Part shown: positions 23,301-36,069 of the stretch, in pieces | Position numbering within the stretch: the stretch's first letter is position 1 | Layout: each line of letters begins with the position of its first letter | Assembly: GCA_002914845.1 (NCBI GenBank) | Contig: JXTC01000064.1 | Coordinates: 161,789-225,788, forward strand | Direction: 5' to 3' | Origin: Trema orientale | Lineage: Eukaryota > Streptophyta > Magnoliopsida > Rosales > Cannabaceae | DNA: 64,000 nt | The notes under the pieces: model-generated | Seen by the model: only the letters and a program-made list of their open reading frames with translations | Told to the model about the DNA's origin: nothing | Database searches by the model: none | Made by a program: the position numbers and the translations under genes

Positions 23301-24236
23301 ACAAAGAGAACTCAAAAATCTTAGAGAGGAAGGAGTTTGGAGCAAAAATCTTGGAGAGGAGGCTTGAGAGAGTAACTTGAAGAGATTTGAGGCATAAAGT
23401 CCTACCTCCACAAAAGAATTTTTCTCATCCTCTTTCTCACCCTAATTTTATTTGAATTTGGTATTATGCTTGAAGTTATCAACTTGTTTGGATATATGAA
23501 ATTCTTGTTGAAATTAGTATTAGATTTTCCTATGTTGAACTAGTTGTTATATGCTAGGGGAATTATGTAGCTTATACTTTGATTCTATGTTTTGATTTTC
23601 AATATGTTCTTTGATGTTGTTCTTGAATTTATTTATGTAATTCCATTCTTAATACTTCTCAATTGCTTGACCATCATTGAGATGAATTAGTTTCTAGAAT
23701 CTGACACTCTAGAGAGGGGATTTTGGATATGACTAGAATAACACAACCTAGGATTTCTTAGAGTTTGGGAGAACTATAATTCTTTTGAAGCTATAATCAA
23801 AGAACCATTAAATATGATGAATTCTTAATTTCTAGATTCAGAATTAAGATATTGGAATCAAAATTTAGGACTAATTTCACTCGGTACTTAAGAGAGGGAG
23901 TAGAAATACATTTGAGTTCTTGGCTTGTAAACTAGGAATAATTGATTAGAATGAAACTGGTGATCAAAAGACATAGTTGATAGTTAGATGAATTCAATCC
24001 CTTAGTATACTTATGTATAGAAGTTTCCATATTTTATTTTTTTGTTTATGTTTATATTTGTATTTATTTAAGTATAAATTCATTTAGTTTAGTTACCTAG
24101 ATAAAGTTAGGTCACGATAATTCTGATACTTAATGATGATTTAATACCCAATTCTTTGTGGGATCGACAACTCTATACTGATCACTTTATTACTTGTTTA
24201 CGACCCATACACTTACAGTTATTTTACGTATATACA
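20383..24236 (+). mobile_element. Non-coding gypsy-like LTR element
   Basis: Two direct repeats start TGATAAGTGATTAATT (20383) and TGATGAGCGATTAATT (22779). The second follows GAGTTTGGGGGTATT, a typical polypurine tract. The repeats differ at roughly one base in eight by eye, so the insertion is old. The interior (about 21.05-22.78 kb) has no gag or pol domain, as in large non-autonomous LTR derivatives. Assignment to Ty3/gypsy rests on LTR-end style only. It is broken or non-autonomous. The right end is approximate. Confidence 0.65.
22779..24236 (+). repeat. 3' LTR of the gypsy-like element
   Basis: It begins TGATGAGCGATTAATTCACT after the purine tract. Its first 600 bp align with 20383-21040. 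It carries the usual late GGGATCGACAACT stretch near its right end, and the end coordinate is an estimate. Confidence 0.55.
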
Positions 24237-24640
24237 TTTAGCGTAACATTCTTCAGTAGTTCATTGTATTCTTCACAATCCAAATTCGTACTTCTGATTA
24301 ATTCATCGGATGAAATTCTGTCAATTTCGATCCATGATAGTAACCACATCTCTAGATCTGAATAAAAAATGATACAAATCTGAATGACAATCACATTAAT
24401 AAAAGAGAATAAGCTAAAAACAGAACAAATCATTACATATCTAAATCTTTCTATACTAAGAGCACCTTAGATCTAGATCTATGTGGACAATTACCTTCAT
24501 AAACAGAAGGATCATTTGGAAATAAAAGCAAAAATAAGAAAAGAAAACGAGAAAATCCTAAGGGAGGCATTTGCTAAGAGAGAAAGAAAAGCAATGGCTA
24601 GTTGAGAGAAAGAGAGAAGAGAAGAGAAGCATAGGCTAGT

Positions 24641-24687
<47 letters not shown>

Positions 24688-24884
24688 CAAAAAGAATAGT
24701 ACTTTTAATTGAATTAGACTATCTGTTTCCAAATTTTATTTTGACTTGATTAATATTTAATCAATTTTTAGTAATAATATAGTATATATAATCTATGAAC
24801 AAATAAAGTAAGTGATAAGTATAATAATTTTATCTCTAGCGAAAAAAAATGATATGCAATATTTTTATTAAAAGAATTACACTA
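24237..24884. other. Spacer with a GA microsatellite
   Basis: (GA)n with about 21 units lies at 24642-24683 after imperfect GAAGAGA repeats. The rest is AT-rich with no gene seen. Confidence 0.7.
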
Positions 24885-27800
24885 TGTCATGTCAAGAAGC
24901 TGAACCCGTGACTTTTAGTTATTTTAAATGAATGTGTAAACATATAGTGAATTTGTAAAAATTCAAGATAAATCAAGTATTTGGATTTTAACAATATTTC
25001 GGTCCTCAAATCAGTATAAATTTCATATCAAAGGAAATAACTCATTAGTTTCATTTATTCAAAGAAAATATCTATTAAAGTTTAAGAAAAACCTAGTTAA
25101 TTCATCTAAAAAAATTAGCTGATAAACCATTAATCTTGTTAAGGTGAATTTTATAAAATTTTTGAGTTCATATTTCCAGAAATAGTCTATGAAAATTAGT
25201 CATAATTCCAGGTAATTAACATTTGGAAAATCAAGTTCTTAAAGAACTTGTAATGTCAGATTATTTATTTTCTCTTAAAATGATAATAAAATGGCCCTTA
25301 TATATCTACTTAACAGAAACATTAAACTTGGCCAAATAATTAGATAGGGGAAAAGAACGGAACAAGAGATGAACACCAACCACGAAATAGGAGTAAGATT
25401 GCAAGCATAACCTACGCTACTTTTCTAGTTGACAAGACAACTATCCAGGTCAAATAAACATCTGAAAAGGAGGAAAGAGAATGGGTGAGCTCAAAAGCTA
25501 AATAGGAGAATAGTAACCTTTTTGGAAAAGCCATTTAATTCTGAAAATACCTACATGGTTAGTTATTCTGAAAAACAGTTGATAAAACCTCTGAATAGTT
25601 CAAACCAATCATGTACCACAAACATAATTGAAACATTATAATTAAAATCCATATCAAAACCATGGTAGAAAACCATAATCGAAAAAAATAATCAGAAATC
25701 ACAGTGCACATATCATAAATTAACCCATCCCATAAGCTCTCATCCTCTCATCACGAACAGAGTAACTTGTACTATGTGTACTAAGTGTTCTCCGCCTGAC
25801 ACCTACCCAAGAAACCAGGGGGGAGAACAACCTAGTGCCTAGCCTACCGAATCGGAAGGGCAACTGAATGCCTACAGTGGGAGTAGTCTGCCTGACACCT
25901 ACCTAAGAAACAGGGGAAAGGGGAGGTTGGGGTGACCTAGTGCCTAATCTATCGAATCAGAGGGACAACTGAATACTATGCGGGTTTACAAACTCTCACT
26001 AAAGGTGGAGGTAATGCCACTCACTAAATACCGCAATGCCTAAGATGAACCTCATATATGATCTTATGATATGTGAGAAGATATAAACAACCATGCAGTA
26101 ATTAAACATTCTAGATATGCTCTGACTTTTAATTAAAAATTATTTTGTGCTCTTAAAAATTCGACAACATAATGGTTGTATTTTAACTAAACCCAAAAAT
26201 CAATCCTGCATAAAATCATACAAAAAACCATCCAGAATAGTCCATAATATCTCACAATATCATAATATATCAAAATGATAGTTTAAAACAATTCAATTCA
26301 ATATAATTCATAAAGTTACAAAGTTTACAACATATTCAATTTTTATCAAAAATAGTGGAGAACATGGTAGCTAAATCCCTACCTCACTGTGATAGCCACA
26401 TGAAGATATCGGGTACCTGTGGTGTCGAGGGATGGTCGATTGAAGGGTTGAGAAATATTTACAAGCATGGATTCACTCGCCTTGGTTGGTGACTTTTCCA
26501 CTAGAGTCTCAAAAGATAAATCGGAGGTCACGATCGTATCTAGAACGACAAAATTAGCTATGATAACAATATAATTCATCCAATTCAGACTTTGTGTACG
26601 CTAAACGAGATAAAAATCTGAGTATATTGCCTCGAATTCTACGCCCGCTACCATACATTGTTGATATATATATAAATCAAACTTCGTACTTTGACTAGTT
26701 CAATTCAAAAACGACAATTATTCGATGATCTAGCGGTCGTATTAAAATTCGACTTGGTAAAGTTTAACAACCAAAATAACCTAACATAGTCAATTTCAAA
26801 TAGAGCAAAATCAAGGGGTAAGACCAATACCAAACGAAAACTCACGTCGAGATGAGTTGCCACTGTCACGACCGGAAATTCAAAGCCGTGACTTTAAGTA
26901 ATTTTATATGAAAATATAATAAAATATTAATTTTACGAAATTTAAGAGAAATCTAGTATTAGATAATTTTGTTTTGATCATCAAATTATTATAATTTTCA
27001 TAATCATTAAAACTCTTATTAGTTTTAATTACTTAAGAAAAATATCCATCAATATTTAAGATGAACTTTGGTAAACTGAATTTAACTGAAAACTTTAGTT
27101 CAATGTCTAAAATATGTGACATAAAATCGCTTGCAATTTCAAGTTCCCAAAATAACAACAAATTCATCCTCATACATCCACTTACTAATCTTGGCTAAAT
27201 AATTGAATAAGAAAAGAATGATAACGGAATATGAATACCCACTAGGGATTAAGAGTAGAGCTATATACACAAGCTGCACAGTTTGTCTATCCACCAAGAT
27301 GACTACCTTAGTTAGACAAATACCTGAAAGTAGGAGAAGTAAGGGGGGGTGAGTATTCACATGCTCAGAAGAAATTCAATTACCTTTTTGAATGGATACA
27401 ATTTTACCAAATCTGCATGCTTAATACCTTTTTCTCAAAATCCATTTATAAACCAAGTCTATAAAACAAGTGGTATCCGATATAATCACATATTCAAAAC
27501 CAAAATACAGTCCATATAATTGTACATAGCATAAATCATCCTATCTCATGACCTCATATCCTCTCATCACGAACTAGAGTAACTCGTACTATGTGTACTA
27601 AGTACTCTCTGCCTGATACATATCCCAGAAAATCGGAGGGACACCCATATGTATATGCCTACCGAATCGGATGGGCAACTGAATGCTTATACCTACCGAG
27701 TAAAAGTAATCAGAAAAATTCCGCGCGGATTTATGTGCTCTCACTGAGGACAAGGATACTGGCCGCCCACTAAACACCGCGATGCCTAAGATGTATCTTA

Positions 27801-29930
27801 TATGTGATACTATGGTATGTACAATATTTAACAGTTCACAATAACCATGCATCAATGAATTAATCAATTCACGCTTTCAAATCTCACTTGGCATTATCCT
27901 GGGATTTACTATAATAGGGCAACACACCGCTATTTTGCCCCATAATCACAATGTAATAATAAGTATAAAAATTTACACAGTCTAATCCAGTATAATCCAA
28001 TACGTTTCAATAATTTATCAAATCATCAATAAATCATGATTTTTTATAAATAAATTTTACTGCAATTAAAATCCAACACAGATATAAAAATTAGGTAATT
28101 GAACTCCTACCTCGATATGGCAGTAATACCAAGTTAACGACGCTCAAAGAACCTCCCGTTGATCACTTTGGTGTTCGAACGACAGTTTCTAGATCCCGGT
28201 AAGTCCACTTGAAAAAGTGACTTATCTAACGGAGCTTTGGATGGAGAAACGAAGGTTATCACTAAATTCAAAAGTGGGTCCCAGTACAGGACCCACCTTG
28301 TGGCACGCAAAATGATACTATTCATGAGTCTCGAAATTTGTACCATTTCGAAACATAGCAATATTATATATCAAAATTCTTTTTTCGACTTCACTAAATC
28401 CAAATTTAAAATCAAAATTCAATTTCGAGATCCCGAGCCCTTAACAGGCTTTAAAATCTAAGAATTATAAAAATGTCTCTTTTTTGAATTAATTTGAAAA
28501 ATGTCCACTTTTCCAAAGTATTTAGAAATGTATTTAGAAAAGTATCATTTTTACTGATTATTTTCAAAAAAATCACTTTTCTGAAATATTTCAGAAAATA
28601 TCATTGTCACAGAATTATTTAGGAAAATATCACTTTCGAAAATATTTGAACAAGTATCAACTTCACTGATTATTTGTAAACATGTCATTTTTAAAATAAT
28701 ATTTTGAAAAATAAATAATTTTCTAATCTCAGCCCAAGGCCCAAATCTAAATAGTAGCAGACTCTAGTCCAATACTATTCAATTTTGTAAAAGTATCACT
28801 TTATGTTCTAGGTTAGAAAAATATCACATTTTTTCGAAAAATAATATGTTTCCAGACATCATTTTAATTTCTACCAACCGTAACTATTCATGCTTTTTAA
28901 TCCTCTTTCACGTCATATGTTTATCTTGGGTAAATACATTACTTAACCAAAATAATTATGTAAATATCATTTTTTTACATAATTGGTAAAAACAGCAAAT
29001 ATTGAAAATAACTTACTGGAGATTAATTTGGACATGTAACCACTTGGAGGTGGTCGGTGACGATGAGACGAGACTCCACTCGCCGGAGGTGTCGAAAACT
29101 GAGGTCGGACGCCAGAAATTTCGCCGGAAAAATGCGCCAGAGGCGAAATTTTGCGGGGCCACTGTGGTTTCGTCCGGCGGAGAAACGGGGCGAGACCGAT
29201 GGCATTGGCTTCATCAGCAGTAGCTCTTTAACACGGGCTAGTGCGTGGGCGTAGCTGGATGGCGATGCGGCGGCTGTAGGCAGTGGCAGATCCCGGCATT
29301 TTTCTCTCTTTTTTCTCTTCCAAGCTTCTTTCTTTGAGAATTGAAAGTTTTGAAGCCCTTTTATGCAAATTCTAAGCACTATTACAAATGAATAAAATAT
29401 TCCAGATTTTTCGAATATTTAAATCCGAAAATTGATATTTACAACTTTGCCACTTGCTTTAAAAAGTCTCTTTTGCCCCTAAACTTTAACAGAGTTTACA
29501 GCCATCGGCAGTCGAAGCTCGACAGCTTTTTCCGTCAACGCCGGTGATTGGAGGATCCTACATCGTCGAGATTCCAGTAACCAGGGTTTCAGACGTTGGC
29601 AACCTTACGTGTAGTGGTGGCGCAGCGAGAAACGGACCGAAAATAGCCGGATCGGAGCTAGATATATGCAAGTTGTCGTTTTTTTTTTTTTTGGGTAGTT
29701 TACCGTGTGTGAAAGAGAGAAAAGAAGAAAGAGAAGGGAGAGAGATGGGGTACTGTGCAGCCACGTGTTACACAATAAGTGGGCACAAGATTTGCGCTTT
29801 AGTCCCTGGTTTAAGGATTTCTTCGACTAAGTCCTCCAAAAGTTATGAAACAGTCTCTGATATCAACAAATTATCTCTCACAAACCCAAACTTGAATTTA
29901 GTCATATACACCATATGTCATCGTACTTTT
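24885..29930 (+). mobile_element. Long solo-LTR-like copy (outer), split by a younger copy
   Basis: 24885-26863 and 29501 to about 29930 align in order with the copy at 37030-39042. Shared blocks are AGTAACTTGTACTATGTG, a run of CTGACACCTACC and ACCGAATCGGAAGGGCAACT, and later GCCGG-rich and GAGAGAAA-rich parts. No protein-coding region is seen. An inner copy occupies 26864-29500. The right end is uncertain. Confidence 0.6.
26864..29500 (+). mobile_element. Solo LTR (inner copy), 2.6 kb, with 5-bp target duplication
   Basis: It begins TGTCACGACCGGAAATTC and ends GAGTTTACA. It is flanked by GCCAC (26859-26863) and GCCAT (29501-29505). It matches 53756-56379 along its length, including CCACTTGGAGGTGGTCGG and the GCCGGAGG part. 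The 118-codon minus-strand frame within it is not a recognised protein. It looks whole as a solo LTR. Confidence 0.7.
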
Positions 29931-30279
29931 CAAAATCAAACGTAATTAGACACAGTATGGATAAATTAAGAATTTTAAACGTACAGGTATTTTATAGCGA
30001 AATTTAAAATATTTTTCATTAGTCGTTTAATCACGCATGTGCGGTAATATTTTGCTAATCTTGGTATTGATCGAATTTGGTAATAAGGCTAATTTTTAAA
30101 ACTCAACTTTAATGTCAAACATTATTACACAACCAAATGTTATCAATGTTACAAGGCAATTCATTCGAAAAATAATAAAATAAAAAGTAAAAAATAAAGC
30201 CAAGAAAAGAAAAAAGAAAGAAAGAAAAAAAAGAAACCAAATCTTATGAGTAGTACTCCCCGACTTAATAATGAAACCT
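29931..30279. other. Spacer downstream of ANK2
   Basis: AT-rich, with an A/G run near 30180-30237. It is probably the 3' flank of ANK2; no perfect AATAAA is seen close to the stop. Confidence 0.4.
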
Positions 30280-33200
30280 TTACATCTGGCTATACTTCGG
30301 AAGTTTTAGAAGGATGGAGCCAAGGAGATCTAAATAGAGGGAAAGTTGTTTAAGAGCAAGATATATGAGGGGTAAGCACAATGCTACATATAATAGATAT
30401 GCGACATGCCTAAGACCGTCGTCGAGGACAAAAAGGTTTCCCGAAAGAAAGGAAACCATCATGGAAGCTATGGACACAAAGAGTGTCGTGAAACCTAAAA
30501 AAAGTTTCAAAGGGAAGTCCAGAGCGTACTGGTAGCGAGAGGCCAGAAGCGAGAGGAAGAAGACTAGCGAGGTCACGGAGGAGCAAAAAGCAACAACCGA
30601 TGCAAGGCCAAACACGTTGAATGCCGGTTTTCCCTCGAGAGTTGGCACTCCTTCGGGCTTGGAGCCACCTGGTACGGCTGCTGCTGTGGCGAACGCCGCA
30701 GAGGCGACAAGTGCCGCAACGACGGAGCATGCCTCGGAGATCCTGTTGAGCCATTCGTTCACGTCTCTGATGAGTTCTCCATGCGTCTCTACGAAAACCT
30801 CCTTAGGGGTCTTTCCTTTTTTATTTCGACGGAAAAAGAAATCCTGTGGCATCGAGCTTTTGACAAACTGCATGTAACAGTAAAGTAGATTAAGTTATAA
30901 AATTTGAAGTATTAAGCTATCCATGAACTTTATCAAAGAATAATATGGACTTACCTTTTAACTCTTTCAAATGTTAAAAATTTAAAATGATTGGTAATCA
31001 CAACCCAACTGTCATTGACAGAACTAAAACAGGTGAAGACCCCAGAGTTTTTTTGAATTTTTAAAAAGGATATATATATATATATAGGTTATGTATAAGT
31101 AGTCGCAAAGAGATTTTATTCTAATTAAAAAGCTGTCATTACATGATAATATTTTATTTGTAATGTGAATTCTGATTGCCCACTTTGTAGTTCTCACCCT
31201 CTGACTTAAAACCTTGGCTTCGTCATTGCCATTTCAGTATTGAGCTTCAAATGTTAAAATACTTTACCATTATTTATTTAAGAAAAATAACAAATTGTTA
31301 TTTTATATAAGAATTATTAAATATGTAATCTTAAAACATTTACTAATGAAAAGTAAATTGATATCTAATAATAACCCCTCAAAAAAATAAAATAAAAGAG
31401 GTGTCTCATCAATGGGAATGATATATGTTAGTATTGGGGTTGGTAATTTTTGGCACAATGATAATCCAAATTAATATGTGATAATAAAACTGATAAATAT
31501 GTGAGTTTGAGTCATCTAGCTTAATCTAAAAATAATACGTTTATTGACATTTTAATGCTTTAAACATTATTTTAATTTATTGTAAACTTATTATTTTAGA
31601 GACCAACTATTGACCACTTTATTATTGTAACTAGAAACTAAAAAGTGACTTTTCTCACAATTCAGGTATGCTTAATTATCAATTGTTGTGTTAACCACAC
31701 TTTCTTCTAATGTAGAAGTCCTGATTTTAATTTTCCTTTCTAAAGTAAGGGAAATTAAAAGTTTATGAACTTAGTTTGAAGCTTATAATATCAAAAAAAA
31801 AACTTGAAGATTCTATTCTAAAGACCTAATAAAGGTTTAATAACAGCATATCAAACAAAGAGAAACGCCTATGCATACCTTGTACCATTTGATTTCTTGA
31901 TGCATTTGAACCACACTACGTGGAATACGCCAAGACCAATTGCCCTGAAAGTGGGCGGCCATGTGAAGTGCACTGTTGCCCTGGGTATCGATTTTCTGGA
32001 AAATGTCTGGTTTTTTAGAGTACCTCTCCTTCAAGAAAATGTAAACTTGGGGATGTCGATTCTCAATCGCCAACAGCACAACATTCTTTCCCTCAGGATC
32101 GGAATCCTCGATCGCCACCGGATATTCATCTAGGATTTTCTCTACCATCTCACGCACTCCCATCTTTGCCGCTACCAATAAAGGTGTTAGACGTTTCTCT
32201 TTTTTCCTGGGTAGATCTTTCTTCTGTTCCAATACCATCATTCTACGTCGTTGATCAGAATTAGACTCATAATCTAAATATTCTTCTTTTTTTCTGAATA
32301 AATCATAGTCTAAATATTCATCATCTATGAATCGTGGTCCATCAAAGGCATCAAACGAAATTCTCCTAGGAGTCTCTCCTCCGTGTTCCAAAAGCTTGTA
32401 GGAATGAGTACAGTTCACCATTTTATCCATGACGCGTTTAGCCCATATGTGTAGCCTTTTCTTTCTGTGGATTTTTTCTAACCTCCAAATACAAGCTGCG
32501 TTCATGCATGTATATAGAATAGATATTAATAAGGCACTTAATTCAAGTCTTCAAGACACAATTGATCAGGACAATATGATACCATATTATAGATTGGAAA
32601 TAGGAAAATTAGAAACAAATTAATCATATATATATAAATGAATTTCCTATGTATATTACAAACCAATTCGGAGGATGACTAGCAAGGCCTTCCATATTAA
32701 CTTGAAAAATAGAACCAGCAAGCCATAATTGGGTGGGAAGAGACTATGTTTATTCTCCCTTAGCTGTTTCTCCTCTGCAGTAAAACAGAATCCAAAGTTT
32801 AGCCAATATAACTTATTTGACTTTGCTAACTTCTTAACTGTATTACACAACTAAAACGATTCCAATATACTATGCTATAGAGTACTGTGTTTAATATATT
32901 ATGCATAAATATATCCATTGTTATATATGTATATATATGAGAGATCAGTAGTTATAGCGCCCTTAGAAGGTTCATCTATATCGATAAACATATATGACTC
33001 GAACCTCGCACAAAGCGGCTTCTTTCTTTGGGATTCTCTACGTCAGATGTGTTTGTTCTTTCTTGTGGATTCTCTTTGTCATGTGTGTTTTCGCTAAATC
33101 CCAATATGTCTGCACAAATTAAAGATATGTACCATCTATTAGATAACTAATTAATCTCAAAATATTTATAGTTATTATTGAGGTGGACCAAACAATAATA

Positions 33201-36069
33201 TTATATTCTCACAATTTTCCTTCATTTTTGGTTCAGATAAACAAATTAGTTCAACAGATGACAAGTTAGAGAATCGCAAATGGAGGAGTCTAAACTCAAA
33301 ATGTTCTTTTCAAATACCACGTAACTAGATAACCAATTCATCTAAACAACTTAAGCCGTTAAGAGTGAGCCAATAATGATATTATTTTCATATACTATAA
33401 ATATCTTAATGTAGCTAAAAAACTCCTTCATTTTCCTCAACAACCTCTCTATCACTATCTATATTTCACTGGAGAGTGCGATCAAAAATTCCCCTCTCGG
33501 GTAGGATTTTACTCGTTTATTACTTGCTTTCACTAGTCCTTCTATCTAAAGGTCATGTTCTACTAAATTTGTTCTTATGTGGTTTTTTTCCTTTCAGATT
33601 TTAGATTTGTATGGATTATTTTCGTTTTCTTTATTGTCCTATCAGATTCTAGATCTGTATAGGATTTGTTTATTTTTTATTTGTCTTTTATACTTTTTTT
33701 CTAGGTATAAATCGTCTAAGGTCTAAATCTGGAAGAAATTCAATGTAGGCGTTATATAGTTTACAAAGATGGAGTCTATTGGGATTGGTGCTATTGTTGC
33801 GGGGAAAACAAATTACAAAGTTGTTTGGTACGTAATGAAGTAAAGAAAAGTTTGTGGATTTGAGGCATAGTAATCTACATTCCTTAAGATATTATTTGCC
33901 CCTACTCATATATATAAAGTTTTTAAATTCAAATGACGTTTGCCAACGGGTTTTCTAATGGCAAATTAACTCCAATCTATATACAATAAATCAATGACAT
34001 TTAATAAATAGTAATTTTAGTAAATATCCTAAATACTCTATGAAACTGATTGGCATTATTAATTTGGATATTTGTAGCCATGTTTGTGTCTTTTCATCAA
34101 GAAATATGTCCCTTTGATCAATCGACCGACAATTCTATTCATTACACCATTTTATAATGACTAGGTATTACTAACGATTGTATCTTTTCATCGCATCATT
34201 TCCAATTGAATATATGCCAACCAAAGATTGTTACCTTCCATATAGGTAATATAAATAGTTGTATCCCTTCACATAGGTGTGAACGTATATAGTTGTTACT
34301 CTTCATATAGATACCATCAAAGGTTTTATTCTTTCATTATATCTATTCCAAATTATTGGCTATTTTCAATTATCATATTCCACACAAGACTAGTGTAATA
34401 TTTACATCACATCATCTTAAATGTGAAACTAACTAATTAGGAGTTATATATATCCTTTTCATATATTAAAATTTTAAAATGATGTGGCATAAATAATAAA
34501 TTTCTTGTATAAAATTTCGAACGAAAAAATTGAATAGAGAAATATTTTATTAGTTTGAATTAATAACATTAACACTCATAACTCTTTCTAAATGTGTGAA
34601 ATGAATCATTATTAAGTAGCGAAACAAGAAAAAAATATAAATGAAGTATATATATTAGCTAGTGTATCAAGAATACCATTTACCTACTTTTGGGCTGTAC
34701 TACTCCAAAGCCTTTCGCGCGAAAGGGATCATTTATAAGAAAGTTCTGGTAGCTAGGATGTGAATAGTATCAAACGGCCAGTACGTAGCACACGTACATT
34801 TTCGAACTGGAGGTTTTCATATTTTTTATTTCAATATGATTTTAATGTACTCTGACATATTTCATAAACCTGTAATATCAATATGTCTATATATATATAT
34901 ACATATGAGTCTGGTTTAAATGGTTACAACAATATTTACCCATGGATGGTTACAATGGTTTAAACCGGTAGATCTAATATCCGACAGTGGTGATTAGTTT
35001 GGTGGTTCGCCAAAAAAATTTAATGCTATTTATTACCATCAAAAAAATTTAATGCTATCACTACTTTTTTTAGTATCCATTCATGGTCACAAAAAAATTG
35101 TAACCATTCAGAAGTCCTCCATATATATGTATATCTCGGATAATTCTCGGTACAAAAAATTTGTGCATGCCTAAAGAATGTATATGGTTGATGGTTATTG
35201 GCATATAAATACTAATAGGATAGAGAATATTCATACAAGAGTACGTGATCCGATCAAAGCGCCCCAGTCGAGTGCTGCTTTTGAATGCATCAGGTTTACT
35301 GGCTAAAATGTGAAGCGGAGATAAACCATCCTCGTTCGAACAGTCAACAAAATCTGGCCTCAATTGAATGATCCTAAATGCCATACCTATAAATTAAGAA
35401 AAGTATTAACACAAATATATATTCAAAGCAAAGAATCCAATCTTAAATATTCTCACTATAATTTCTTTAACATTGGGCGAAAGTAGTAGGCAAATAAAGA
35501 TATTGTGTTAAGTGCTTTGATTACTTACGAAAGAATTCAAAGGAGATAGCCACATGAAGAACCGTGTCCCCATTAGATCTTCGAAAATATTGTTCGTCTG
35601 TGACCTCCTTGACATAGTCATAAAGAAAAAGGAAAACATCTTCTTTTCCATGAAGGGCTGCCAAGAAAAGGGGTGTCTCACCGTCCTTGTTACGAGCTCC
35701 GAAAACGCGGCGGTTTTTGGAGACGATTTTTTCGCAAATTCCCAAGTTCCCAAGCGCAGCTGCTAAATGGAGAGGCGTATTTCCTTGCTCATTGGACATG
35801 TTTTCCAATACATCTGGCTGGACAAATTCTAGTAGTTCCAATGCAATTTTGGTTTCGGAATCGGATACAGCCCTGTGCAAAGCAGTGTCTCCCGACCTAG
35901 TGATCCTGGCCTCTTGAGCATAGGAGTTATTCATATAGGCCTTTACAACCTCGTTCCATCGGCCTTTCATGGTGTTGTTGAACAACTCTTTGTATAGATT
36001 TTCCATTGTTGATGACAATTCTGGACATTCCATCATTGATGATGATGATCTCTCCAACAATCTAATCAT
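30280..36069 (-). CDS. ANK2: ankyrin-repeat PGG-domain membrane protein with reduced linker
   Basis: Exons: 36069-35529, 35386-35237, 33109-33005 (least certain), 32774-32664, 32495-31879, 30867-30280; about 703 aa. The first two exons give ankyrin repeats with [35 protein letters not shown] and [13 protein letters not shown] cores. Exon 33109-33005 encodes an acidic linker with two ENP motifs and resembles linker exon 4 of the sister genes, but its donor (GTTCGA) is weak. Counterparts of exons 3 and 6 were not found. A possible exon-5 remnant (SKGAITTD) lies near 32930-32985 without a clear donor. Exons 8 and 9 of the sisters are one exon here. The linker repeats EYLDY twice. The last exon has the four-helix PGG domain (AAVPGG) and is 8 codons shorter than in the sisters. 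The role by family is a defence or stress-linked membrane protein. The model is certain in its outer exons and tentative in the linker. Confidence 0.8.

Noticed and set aside
24642-24683. Purine run considered as a regulatory GAGA element
   Set aside because: It is a plain (GA)n microsatellite far from any gene start.
29023-29379. Minus-strand frame of 118 codons
   Set aside because: It lies in the GC-rich part of a solo LTR. The matching parts of other copies (38567-38986, 55847-56152) give different proteins, so no frame is conserved.
33770-33843. Short plus-strand frame starting MESIGIGAIVAG in ANK2 intron 2
   Set aside because: Only 24 codons, with no similarity to a known family and no splice continuation found. 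The T-rich upstream part resembles a plant leader but supports no gene.
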